This document shows positions 35,560 to 43,849 of a stretch of 64,000 bases of DNA, piece by piece. A model generated the notes under the pieces. That model saw only the letters and a list, made by a program, of their open reading frames with translations. It made no database searches and had not been told where the DNA came from. The translations under genes were made by a program, and so were the position numbers. Position 1 is the first letter of the stretch. Each line of letters opens with the position of its first letter. Source of the DNA: Deltaproteobacteria bacterium (GTDB taxonomy: Bacteria > Desulfobacterota > Desulfobulbia > Desulfobulbales > Desulfurivibrionaceae); contig JAJZRJ010000006.1 in assembly GCA_021802775.1 (NCBI GenBank), positions 22,386-86,385 on the forward strand, read 5' to 3'.

Positions 35560-35754
35560 ATGCGGACGGTCTGCTGCGTCTGTCAACGGCTGAAAGGGGA
35601 AAAGGGTTGGGTCCGGGTCGCCGGCGTGATCGACAGCCGGCTCTCCCACGGGTATTGCCCGGAATGTTACCAGAAGGCCATGGACACCCTGCGGGATCAG
35701 CTTGCCTTGGCCCGGCCCGCGGTTCCGATCCCGCTTCGCGTGATTCAGAAGTAA
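35560..35754 (+). CDS. Small zinc-ribbon-like protein of unknown function
   Basis: A 64-residue protein with two cysteine pairs, CCVC near the start and CPEC in SHGYCPECY, about 28 residues apart, a plausible single zinc site. AAGGATAAGAG before the ATG is a good ribosome-binding site. It lies 23 bases after dnaA, probably co-transcribed, and its last ten bases overlap the convergent protoporphyrinogen oxidase gene. Similar small proteins with a HG-[FY]-CPxC segment occur in other Desulfobacterota; no function is known. Confidence 0.75.
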   Translation: MRTVCCVCQRLKGEKGWVRVAGVIDSRLSHGYCPECYQKAMDTLRDQLALARPAVPIPLRVIQK

Positions 35755-37130
35755 ACCGGCCGGACCGCCGCTTCTTTGGCGCCGCTTTCGCCGGCCGTCA
35801 CGGTCATGGCAGCGGCCTGCGCCGCCTGCATCATGTCGTTCATGCCGATTCCTTCCCAGCCGAAACCGCAGATGTGCAGTCCCGGCTGTGCCGTCTGCAG
35901 CGCATCGCGCCATTGCCGGAGGCGCAGATGGCCCACCTCCAGTTGGGGGATGCCGCCTCCTGACCGGAGCACCCGGCTGTAACCGGGCGGGGTGGGCAGG
36001 TGGAGCAGTTGCCGCAGGTCGGCGTAAACCCGTTCCACCAGGGTTGCGTCATCGAGGTTGAGCCGTTCCGGGTGGCGGCGGCCGCCGACCAGCGCTTCGA
36101 GCAGCACCTGGCCCTGTGGCGCCCGGCCCGGAAACATGTGGGTGGAAAAGAGGGCACCCAGGGCGAAGCGTTGTTCGCGTTCCGGTGCCAGGTAGCCGAA
36201 GCCATAGGGGATTTGCGCAGTGGCGGCATCGAAGCCCAGAGCCACGGTGGCGATGCGGGCTTCGGGGATGGCGGCAACCGGCGGGGCAAAGGGAGCGAGC
36301 AGCGCCAGTGCCGCATTGACCGGCAGCGCCACGATCAGGATGCGGCTGGTCAATGGCTCACTGGTGTCGCATTCCACCCGCCAACCTGTCTGCTCGCGCC
36401 GGAAGCTGGTGACCTTGGTGCCGAAACGGATCGGTTTGCCCGCCGCCAGGGTCTCGGTGAGTTGTTCCATGCCGCCGGAAAAACTGGTCATGGCCGGGAG
36501 CGCCCGCAACGCCGCCGGGCCGGTCTTTTTTTTCTGCCGCATGGTGTGGATGAGCCCGCGCAGCACCGAGCCGTGTTCCTTTTCCAGCCGGCGGACGCCG
36601 GGCATGACCGCGTCGATACTCAGCCGTTCGTAATCGCCGGCAAAGGTGCCGGTGACCGCCGCATCTGCCAGGGGCAGGAGGCCGGCGCCGAAGCGGTAGG
36701 ACACCCAGGCGCCGATGGTCGGCTCTCCTGCGAGCGGCTTGCGGAACAGGTCGCCCAGCACCCGCAGCTTGCCGGGCAGGCTCACCAGCGGGGTGGCCAG
36801 CAGCTTCCGCGGCTTTTGCGGCAGCACCACCAGTCGCCCCTGGTGGCAGAGATAGCGGACGAAGTTGGCAAGCGGCGCCTTCCGGGCAAGACGGTCCAGG
36901 CCGAAGTCGGCCAAGAGTTCCCGGCTGGCGGGGTTGTTGTCGAGAAAGCCGTGCGGTCCCCATTCCGCGAGATACCCCTGGTCGTGGCAGGAGCGTACGG
37001 CCCCGCCCGCTCGTTGGCCCTGTTCGACGATGAGCAGATCGAGTCCCGGTTTGGTTTTGCCGAGGAAATGGGCGACCGCCAGCCCGGAGAGGCCGGCGCC
37101 GATGATGATGACGTCGTGGGATTGGGTCAT
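35745..37130 (-). CDS. hemY: Protoporphyrinogen oxidase (HemY-type, FAD)
   Basis: A 461-residue flavoprotein of the PPOX/monoamine-oxidase family that oxidises protoporphyrinogen IX to protoporphyrin IX. Seen: the dinucleotide-binding IIGAGLSGLAVAHFL, the GGAVRS flavin contact, WGPHGFLDN and, at the C-terminus, CGFGWEGIGMNDMM. Its ATG lies in the stop codon of the phosphoesterase gene (4-base overlap). As the oxygen-dependent type in a presumed anaerobe, it may use another electron acceptor, or act in a related porphyrin step; other haem genes are not in the window. Confidence 0.88.
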   Translation of the reverse strand: MTQSHDVIIIGAGLSGLAVAHFLGKTKPGLDLLIVEQGQRAGGAVRSCHDQGYLAEWGPHGFLDNNPASRELLADFGLDRLARKAPLANFVRYLCHQGRLVVLPQKPRKLLATPLVSLPGKLRVLGDLFRKPLAGEPTIGAWVSYRFGAGLLPLADAAVTGTFAGDYERLSIDAVMPGVRRLEKEHGSVLRGLIHTMRQKKKTGPAALRALPAMTSFSGGMEQLTETLAAGKPIRFGTKVTSFRREQTGWRVECDTSEPLTSRILIVALPVNAALALLAPFAPPVAAIPEARIATVALGFDAATAQIPYGFGYLAPEREQRFALGALFSTHMFPGRAPQGQVLLEALVGGRRHPERLNLDDATLVERVYADLRQLLHLPTPPGYSRVLRSGGGIPQLEVGHLRLRQWRDALQTAQPGLHICGFGWEGIGMNDMMQAAQAAAMTVTAGESGAKEAAVRPVYF

Positions 37131-37792
37131 GGCCGTGTGCCGGGCAGGGTTTCGAGGCGGGCGTGGAGTTGGCCGTTTTCGATGATAATCACGGCGTAGC
37201 CGCCGTCTTTGAGCATGCCGGGATTGATGATGGTGGTGCGGCCCAGCCGGTCCATCGCGCGCGCCTCGTGGATATGGCCGCAGATGGCGACAGCTGGCTG
37301 GTGGGCCTCGATGAAATCGCGCACCGCGCTGCTGCCGGCATGGGCGCCGTTTTTGAGCCGATCCGCCAGGGTGTTGCGTGGCGGGGGATGGGTGACCAGC
37401 AAGAGATCGTGGTCCTTTACCTTGCGGTGGCCTTCCGCCAGCAGGGTGGCAAGAGCCGCCTCGGAGAATTCGTTCGGGGTGGCAAAGGGCGTGGGGTTGG
37501 AGCCGCCGACGCCACAGAGGCCGATGGCGCCATAGCGGCGGCCAATGCCGTGCAGGCTGATGCCGTGGCCGGCGAGCAGATCGTTCACCTCGGGCTGGTC
37601 GAGATTGCCGGCCAGGGCAAGGATGTTGGGATTGATGCGCTGGATGGCCGCAAGCACCGTGGCGGCATCGGTGGCGGTGCCGAAGTTGGTGAGGTCCCCG
37701 GTGACGAGCAGCAGATCGGCCGTGTCGATTTCGGGAATCCGGACCAGGTTCGCCCAATCCATATGGATGTCGCCCACCGCGATGAATCGCAT
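37127..37792 (-). CDS. Calcineurin-like metallophosphoesterase
   Basis: A 221-residue phosphoesterase of the YfcE/MPP type. All metal-site motifs are visible: GDIHMDW, GDLTNFG, GNLDQPE, VTHPPP and GHIHEA. Substrate unknown. Two consecutive ATGs occur; the second (37792) has GGAG six bases upstream and is preferred. Coupled to hemY downstream and divergent from the flavodoxin-like gene. Confidence 0.9.
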   Translation of the reverse strand: MRFIAVGDIHMDWANLVRIPEIDTADLLLVTGDLTNFGTATDAATVLAAIQRINPNILALAGNLDQPEVNDLLAGHGISLHGIGRRYGAIGLCGVGGSNPTPFATPNEFSEAALATLLAEGHRKVKDHDLLLVTHPPPRNTLADRLKNGAHAGSSAVRDFIEAHQPAVAICGHIHEARAMDRLGRTTIINPGMLKDGGYAVIIIENGQLHARLETLPGTRP

Positions 37793-37941
37793 CATCTTCT
37801 CCGTGAAAGCCCAGGCAATTCCAGGCATGGTGTGCTATGATGGCACCACTGTACCCGATCCCGGCCGGGGTCGGAACGAAAAAAGTGATGGCAACAGCGT
37901 CGGACCCGGGCTCCGGCGCGGCGGTACGAGGACAGACGGCG

Positions 37942-38599
37942 ATGACCGAGGCAAGCAGCAGCCAGCCGCGGGTGTTGGTGATCTATTTTTCTTACAGCGG
38001 GCAGACCAGCGGACTGTTGCACCGGCTGGTGGCCGGTCTCCGCGAAGAAGGCGTGGAGGTGGCGCTGGAGCGGTTGCAGCCTCTCGTTCCTCTCCGTTTC
38101 CCCATCGGTTCCGTGGCCGGAACCTTCCTGATGATGCTCACCACGTTTCTCCGTTTTCGCGTGCCGATCGAACCGTTGAGCGAGGTCTGCCGGCAGCCGG
38201 CGGACCTGGTCATCCCCGCCGGCCCTACCTGGTCGTACAATCCCAGCGGCCCGGTGTTGTCCTTCCTCGACCGCGACGGGCAAATGCTCGCCGGTCGGAT
38301 CGTGCTGCCACTCATCTCCTGTCGCGGCTACTGGCGATTGCACTGGTTCGGGTTGCGCCGCCTGCTGCGGCGTCTTGATGCCGTCGTGCTGGAGCCCCCT
38401 GGTTTTCAACCATCCGCAGCCGGAACCGTGGCGTACCATCGGCGTCTTCCTGAAGATCGCCGGCCTGGCCCCGGAACGGGACCGCATCATCGGCCGGCAT
38501 TACCGGCGGTTCGGCCACTCCCGGGAGCAACTGGAGGTGGCGCGGCAGCAGGGCCGGCAACTGGGCGCCCGGCACCGGGCTGTCCTCCCGCGCGGATAA
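37942..38599 (+). pseudogene. Flavodoxin-fold protein gene interrupted by a +1 frameshift
   Basis: The first ~150 codons encode a flavodoxin-like domain: VLVIYFSYSGQT is the FMN phosphate loop and AGPTWSYNPSGPV a second flavin loop. At the run of five C at 38395-38399 the frame shifts. Reading four Cs instead gives EPLVFNHPQPEPW and continues smoothly for about 65 codons to a stop at 38597-38599 (218 codons in total), while the literal frame degenerates into a low-complexity proline/arginine tail that runs over the convergent cobalamin gene. It is a true pseudogene, a slippage-controlled gene, or a sequencing error. Start chosen at 37942 after GAGGA; redox role not known. Confidence 0.8.
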
Positions 38600-38613
38600 T
38601 CCGCTTTCCCCTC

Positions 38614-39135
38614 TTAAAACTCGATCCCCGGCTGGGCGGTGATCCCGCGCCGGTAGGGGTGTTTGATCTCCCGCATCTCGGTCACCAAGTCGGCGGCGGC
38701 GATGAGTCCCGGCCCGGCATGGCGGCCGGTGATGACCAGATGGAGGTGCGGCGGTTTCGCGGCAATGGCCGCCAGCACTTCTGCCTCCGGCACCAGCCCG
38801 AAGTGGATGAGATAGGTGAGCTCATCGAGGATGATGAGATCGTACGCCCGGCTTGCCATCTTTGCCTGCGCGAGTCGCCACCCTTCCTGGGCCACCTGCT
38901 TGAAGGCGGTGTGGTCCCGCTGCGCCCAGGAAAAACCGGAGCCGGTCACGTGGAGTTCGATGCGGTCGCCCAGCGCCGCCAGGGCTAAGGCCTCGCCGGT
39001 ATCGGCGCGTTCCTTGATGAACTGGATGATGGCGATTTTTTTGCCGTGGCCGGCGGCGCGGAGCGCGAGGCCGAGGGCGGCGGTGGTCTTGCCCTTGCCA
39101 TTGCCGGTGAAGATGATGGTAAGCCCGGTGCTCAT
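38614..39135 (-). CDS. cobO: Cob(I)alamin adenosyltransferase (CobA/BtuR type)
   Basis: Transfers the adenosyl group of ATP to cob(I)alamin to form adenosylcobalamin. The 173-residue P-loop protein shows FTGNGKGKTTAALG near the N-terminus, GFSWAQRD and LIILDELTYL, and ends in the short KHPYRRGITAQPGIEF tail typical of the family. The ATG at 39135 follows AAGGA. Next to a membrane peptidase and a broken flavodoxin, with no other cobalamin gene in view and no cobalamin riboswitch seen upstream. Confidence 0.95.
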   Translation of the reverse strand: MSTGLTIIFTGNGKGKTTAALGLALRAAGHGKKIAIIQFIKERADTGEALALAALGDRIELHVTGSGFSWAQRDHTAFKQVAQEGWRLAQAKMASRAYDLIILDELTYLIHFGLVPEAEVLAAIAAKPPHLHLVITGRHAGPGLIAAADLVTEMREIKHPYRRGITAQPGIEF

Positions 39136-39154
39136 GGCGGTTCCTTCTGCCGGT

Positions 39155-40981
39155 TCAGTTGGTGATGGGCAGCGGTGCCGGGAAGGTCGCGGTGCGGAAC
39201 CGTTGCAGTTGTTCTTCGTAGTACCGCCGGTTTTCCGGAGCCATGGCCAGTGCCTGCTGCTCGATGGCAACGGCGCGGTCGCGGTCGCCGTTGGCCCAAT
39301 GGGCGGTGGCCAGGGTGTCGAGGATGTGCGGTGAGGCGGCAAGACGGGCGGCCTTTTGCGCCAGGGTCAAAGCGCGTGGCGGGTCGAGCAGGGTGGGATC
39401 TTCGGCCGCCAGCAGCAACCACGCCAGGTTGTTCAGGGTTTCCGGGTTGGCGGGATTGAAACGCAGGGCCTCTTCGTACGCTGCCCGCGCCGCGGGAAAC
39501 TCGCGGCGGGTAAAGCGGAGGTCGCCCAGGTAGTGGTGCCAGAGGGGATTGGTCGGTTCTTCCTTAAGTTTTTCAAGGAGCAACGTCTCGGCAAACTTGC
39601 TCTTGGGCGCGCTTTCCAGCAGATCGGCCGGCATCCGGGCCAGGAGGATGGTGCCGGTCGCAAGTGCGGCCACAAAGAGGCCGAGGGCGCCATAGACCTT
39701 GCGGTGATGGCGCCGGACCGTAACGGGATCGGTCTCGCTCTGCCGCAGAAAGTCGATGCGTTCACCAATCCCGAAATGATGCCAGCTCGGCAGGTCCCGG
39801 ATCTTGCCGCTCAGCCAGGCGATCTTCTCTAAGACCCGGATCAGCGGGGCGGCGTTGCCGATGGCGGCCAGGGCGTACAGGTCGGCCTGGCGTTCGAAAT
39901 TCCGCATGAAAAATCCGAAGAGGTAGCGGAAATAAAGGACCATGAGCAGGAGGAGCGAGGCGCTGCTGGCCACGGTCAGTGCCGTGACCGGCGAACGGCC
40001 GGAGAGCAGCACTACCTGGTAGAAGAGGCTGGAATTGAGCAATACAGCCAGGAACGGGTAGGTGATGAGCTGGGTGATGAGTCCGAACCCCAGGAAAAAG
40101 AGGAGATAGAGCTGGAGGTGGTAGTGTTTCACATGGCCGACCTCGTGGGCGATCACTGCCTCGACTTCCTGCGGGGTCATGGTTTCGAGCAGGGCGGGGG
40201 TGATGAGCAGATAGCGGAAGCGGCCGGCAATGCCCATCACGCCGGCCGTGAGCAATCGCCCTTCGAAGAGCGGCCAGAGCATGATGTCGGCGTAAGCGAT
40301 CCGGTGGCGGCGGCAGAACTCCTCGACCTGCTGGCGCAACGGCCCGGCCGGCATGGAGGTACAGCCCCAGAGGCGGATGACCACGGCGGGAAAGATGAGG
40401 AGCAGCAACAGAAAGAAGAGGAGGATGAACAGCGGTTCGCCCCACGGGGAGGCGAGCAGCCTTTGCAGGGCCGGGAACGGCGCAAGCCGGAGCAGGTCGA
40501 AGAGCAGGGAGAGGAGCAGCCAGGGCAGGACAATAGCGAGATTGATCTTGAGATGGGCGATCAGAAAGGGGCCGGCCCCATGGCGGCGCCCGAAGATAGA
40601 GCTGTATGCGCTCCGGCCGGCGTTCCACATCAGGCAGAGGTAGCCGAAGAAGAGGGCAAGGCCGCAGCCGTTGGTGATGGTCGGCACCGCCGCGGCCAGG
40701 GGGATCTGGGCGAAGTAATAGAGCGCGTCGAGCAGGTAGATGTCGAGGCCAAAGGAGAAGATGGCGACCATGGAGAGCTTTTGCTCGGTGGTAAAATATT
40801 CCGAGGCGCGGGGCGGGCTGATCCGGCGGAAGAGATGGCGGGCGAGCTGGAAATAGCCGGCGCCCTTGAGGAGAAAGAAGACCAGGGCGGTGGTCGCCGG
40901 CAGTTGGGGGAGGTCCGGAATGGCCCTGGTTGAGAGGATGAAGAGAACAACCAGGATATAAATGAGATTGTTGTAAATCAT
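39155..40981 (-). CDS. M48-family membrane metallopeptidase with C-terminal TPR repeats
   Basis: A 608-residue integral membrane protein. The zinc site HEVGH is at 279-283 and the third ligand lies in FERQADLYA about 100 residues later. It has several hydrophobic helices before the active site (including a long one near 183-205) and two after. Residues ~470-590 contain about three TPR-like repeats (LWHHYLGDLRF, NPANPETLNNLAWLL, DTLATAHWANGD). The arrangement recalls HtpX/CAAX-peptidase-like M48 proteins involved in membrane protein quality control, with the TPR tail as a docking module. Weak ribosome-binding site. Gap of 24 bases to the J-domain gene. Confidence 0.86.
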   Translation of the reverse strand: MIYNNLIYILVVLFILSTRAIPDLPQLPATTALVFFLLKGAGYFQLARHLFRRISPPRASEYFTTEQKLSMVAIFSFGLDIYLLDALYYFAQIPLAAAVPTITNGCGLALFFGYLCLMWNAGRSAYSSIFGRRHGAGPFLIAHLKINLAIVLPWLLLSLLFDLLRLAPFPALQRLLASPWGEPLFILLFFLLLLLIFPAVVIRLWGCTSMPAGPLRQQVEEFCRRHRIAYADIMLWPLFEGRLLTAGVMGIAGRFRYLLITPALLETMTPQEVEAVIAHEVGHVKHYHLQLYLLFFLGFGLITQLITYPFLAVLLNSSLFYQVVLLSGRSPVTALTVASSASLLLLMVLYFRYLFGFFMRNFERQADLYALAAIGNAAPLIRVLEKIAWLSGKIRDLPSWHHFGIGERIDFLRQSETDPVTVRRHHRKVYGALGLFVAALATGTILLARMPADLLESAPKSKFAETLLLEKLKEEPTNPLWHHYLGDLRFTRREFPAARAAYEEALRFNPANPETLNNLAWLLLAAEDPTLLDPPRALTLAQKAARLAASPHILDTLATAHWANGDRDRAVAIEQQALAMAPENRRYYEEQLQRFRTATFPAPLPITN

Positions 40982-41005
40982 GCGGGCCGCGCCTGATCCC
41001 GGCGG

Positions 41006-41893
41006 CTAGAAGCGGAAGCGAAGCCCCAACTCCTCGGCGAGGCGGGCGTTGTGCGCATGATACTGGCGCAGCAGCAAGACGAGCTGGTCCGGCCGCAGAA
41101 TGTTGTTTTCGGTGAAATATTCGCCGAATTTTCGCTGGAGTCGTTTTTGTTGGTAGATCAGCACCTGGAGCTGGGTCTCGGTGAGATATCCCTGGGCCAC
41201 GGCCGAGGTACCGAAGGGTTCGAAGAGGGGTTTGCTGCGGAGGATGTGGCGGATTTCTTCCTCATGCAGGAGGCCGAAGCGCTGGCCGAGTTCGCCGAGC
41301 CGTGGCCGCTGCGTCCGTTGCCAGACCAGGGCCTGGACCACCATGCGCCAGGAGGCGATGCCGGAATAATAAAGGAAATGACCGAGCAGCAGCCGGCGAT
41401 TGGGCAACGGGCCATGGTAGTGCTGTTCCACGTTCCAGCCGCATCCCGAGGATTGCCGGCGGAACGGATTGCCGTTAGTCTCTGGTCCGGCATTGCCGGT
41501 GGTCTGGCTACGGAACTCGGTTTTGCCACGGGGTGGCGTGTTGGCCGGTGTCTGTTGGGTTGCGGGGGCAGAGGGTTTGGCGGTGCGCCACGCGGCCGGC
41601 CGAAGCGGGGCGCGGTACGGCAGGCGGAATCCCTGCTCCCGCGCCTGGAGATATTGGAGCAGATGTTCGTATGAATGCTGCACCGCGTGGAAAAGATCGT
41701 TGTTCCGGGGTTGAATGCTGGTACCGCTGGCGGCAAAGCGGTCCGGATGGGTCTCCAGGGCCCGTTTGCGGTAGGCGCTTTTAACACCCGAGGGCTGGAG
41801 ATAATCGAGGAATTCGCGGGTCACCGCCAGTTCCGGACCGAAGATGATCTCGCAGGCCCGGTGAAGTTCATGTTCGGTGGTGGCAAAGGACAT
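41006..41893 (-). CDS. J-domain protein with a long uncharacterised C-terminal region
   Basis: A 295-residue protein. Residues ~30-85 form a J domain with the diagnostic HPDRF after a YRKRALET helix, so it should engage DnaK. A proline/threonine-rich linker (~90-150) joins a C-terminal region (~155-295) with GHFLYYSGIASWRMVVQALVW and repeated helix-turn patterns, recalling coiled or two-helix substrate-binding tails. No zinc fingers, so it is not DnaJ itself. Probably co-transcribed with the peptidase that follows on the minus strand, suggesting shared membrane-protein quality control (inference). Confidence 0.78.
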   Translation of the reverse strand: MSFATTEHELHRACEIIFGPELAVTREFLDYLQPSGVKSAYRKRALETHPDRFAASGTSIQPRNNDLFHAVQHSYEHLLQYLQAREQGFRLPYRAPLRPAAWRTAKPSAPATQQTPANTPPRGKTEFRSQTTGNAGPETNGNPFRRQSSGCGWNVEQHYHGPLPNRRLLLGHFLYYSGIASWRMVVQALVWQRTQRPRLGELGQRFGLLHEEEIRHILRSKPLFEPFGTSAVAQGYLTETQLQVLIYQQKRLQRKFGEYFTENNILRPDQLVLLLRQYHAHNARLAEELGLRFRF

Positions 41894-41977
41894 GGCCGGG
41901 AGTACTCGTCACCATTGCCGGTACCCGCCAACGATGGCAGGCACAGAAATGGTTGGATTTGCCGCACGGCGTTGCGC

Positions 41978-41983
41978 TATAAT
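41978..41983 (+). promoter_or_regulatory. Perfect -10 box (TATAAT) upstream of pgi
   Basis: TATAAT at 41978-41983 in the 268-base gap before pgi. The best -35 candidate, TTGGAT at 41953-41958, has a 19-base spacer, so the promoter is uncertain. A leader of about 170 bases would result. Nothing else was recognised in this gap. Confidence 0.35.
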
Positions 41984-42161
41984 GCCGCAAAGGGCTTGGT
42001 ATCGGGTGCGGGCGGTTCGCTGCACGAAATCTCCCTAGATGTTCCAGAGGTTTGTAAAAGATTAGCACATAACCGGCTCATTTCTAAGAATTTTTTTACA
42101 GCCGCCATTTTTCCGCCGAAAAAAGGGCGAGAATGCCGGGGGCGTGGAGGGGAAAGCGGGG

Positions 42162-43808
42162 ATGACGGAGACAGTACCACAGGGCCTTTGCCGGGATTTT
42201 GACCGGCTTCCCGCTGTCACTCTTTTGCGGCGGCTGGCCGAGAAGCCCTTCGATTTGACCGCCCCGTCGGCGTTGACCGTCGAGCGGCTTACAACCTATC
42301 GCTGCCATGCCGCTGGCTTCGACCTGCTCTATGCCACCCAGCGGATCGACGAACGGGTGCTTGATGCGCTCCAGGCCTTGGCCGACGAGGGCCGGGCCAT
42401 CGGGCAATTTCTCCTGATGCAGCAGGGTGCGGTGCTGAACCGCATCGAGGGCTTTGCCGGCGAGAATCGGCAGGTGCTCCATACCGCCTGCCGCGATCTC
42501 TTCGCCGAGGCTCCGCTGGCACCGGAGACCACGGCCCAGGCCCAGGCCGAACTCGTCAAGCTGCGCGCCTTTCTGGCCGAACTCGAGAGCGGCGCGCTCA
42601 CCAACGCAGCGGGGAAACCCTTTGCTGATCTGGTGCAGATCGGCATCGGCGGCTCCGACCTGGGGCCGCGGGCACTCTCTCTGGCGCTGGCGGCCTTTGC
42701 CAAACCCGGTCGCCGGGTGCACTGCCTGAGCAACGTCGATCCCGATGACGCCGCCGCAGTCCTCAAGGGGCTCGATCTTTCCCGCACCCTGGTCAACGTC
42801 GTCTCCAAAAGCGGCACCACCCTGGAAACCCTGACCAACGAGGAACTGGCGCGCCGGGCCTTTGCCGCCGCCGGGCTGGCGCCGGAGCGCCATTTTCTGG
42901 CCGTCACCGGCCAGGGCAGCCCCATGGACAACTCGGCCCGCTACCTTCGTTCTTTTTATATGTTCGATTCCATCGGCGGCCGCTACAGCGCCACCTCCAT
43001 GGTGGGCGCGGTGATGCTCGGTTTTGCCCTGGGCTACGAGCAGGTGATCGAGCTTCTGCGCGGAGCCCATGCCATGGATCTGGCTGCGGCGGAGCCGGAG
43101 ATTCGCAGGAACCCGGCGCTGCTCTCGGCGCTCATCGGTATCTGGAACCGTAACTTCCTGGGCTGCGAGAGCGTGGCGGTGCTGCCCTATAGCCAAGCCC
43201 TGGTGCGTTTTACCGCCCATCTCCAGCAACTCGACATGGAGAGCAACGGCAAGTCGATCACCCGCGCCGGCCGCGACCTTGCCTGGCAGAGCGGCCCGGT
43301 AGTCTGGGGCGAACCGGGCACCAACGGCCAGCACGCCTTCTTCCAATTTCTGCATCAGGGTACTGCTATCGTCCCGGTTGAGTTCATCGGCTTCCGCGAA
43401 AGCCAATACGGCGCGGAACTGCTGCTCCAGGGCACCACCTCGCAGGAAAAGCTGGTGGCCAACCTCCTGGCCCAGATGCTGGCCCTGGCCACCGGCCAGC
43501 CCCACGCCAATCCCAATCAGCGCTTTGCCGGCAACCGGCCGAGTTCCTTGCTTATCGCTGATCGGCTGACACCTTACGCCATGGGCGCTTTGCTGGCCTT
43601 CTACGAGGCCAAGGTGGTCTTTCAGGGCTTCCTCTGGAATATCAATTCCTTTGATCAGGAAGGGGTGCAGCTTGGCAAGAAACTGGCCAATGGATTCCTT
43701 GCACATTTTGCTGCCCAGCGGGAGAATTTCCTCTATAATGGCTCCGAGGCCGATCCGCGAGGCTGGGCGCTGCTTGAGGCCGCCGGCCTGCGGGCCAAGC
43801 GCCGTTAA
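42162..43808 (+). CDS. pgi: Glucose-6-phosphate isomerase
   Basis: Interconverts glucose-6-phosphate and fructose-6-phosphate. The 548-residue protein carries IGIGGSDLGPRAL, the SKSGTTLET phosphate loop, GGRYSATS with the catalytic arginine region, WGEPGTNGQHAFFQ with the glutamate and histidine, and the catalytic lysine near QEGVQLGKKLA. The ATG at 42162 follows GGAGGGG; a GTG six codons upstream is less likely. Stands alone, away from the gap-pgk-tpiA cluster. Confidence 0.97.
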   Translation: MTETVPQGLCRDFDRLPAVTLLRRLAEKPFDLTAPSALTVERLTTYRCHAAGFDLLYATQRIDERVLDALQALADEGRAIGQFLLMQQGAVLNRIEGFAGENRQVLHTACRDLFAEAPLAPETTAQAQAELVKLRAFLAELESGALTNAAGKPFADLVQIGIGGSDLGPRALSLALAAFAKPGRRVHCLSNVDPDDAAAVLKGLDLSRTLVNVVSKSGTTLETLTNEELARRAFAAAGLAPERHFLAVTGQGSPMDNSARYLRSFYMFDSIGGRYSATSMVGAVMLGFALGYEQVIELLRGAHAMDLAAAEPEIRRNPALLSALIGIWNRNFLGCESVAVLPYSQALVRFTAHLQQLDMESNGKSITRAGRDLAWQSGPVVWGEPGTNGQHAFFQFLHQGTAIVPVEFIGFRESQYGAELLLQGTTSQEKLVANLLAQMLALATGQPHANPNQRFAGNRPSSLLIADRLTPYAMGALLAFYEAKVVFQGFLWNINSFDQEGVQLGKKLANGFLAHFAAQRENFLYNGSEADPRGWALLEAAGLRAKRR

Positions 43809-43849
43809 GGTGCGGGGCCGGGGGTGATGGGGAAAAGGGTTTTTCATTG

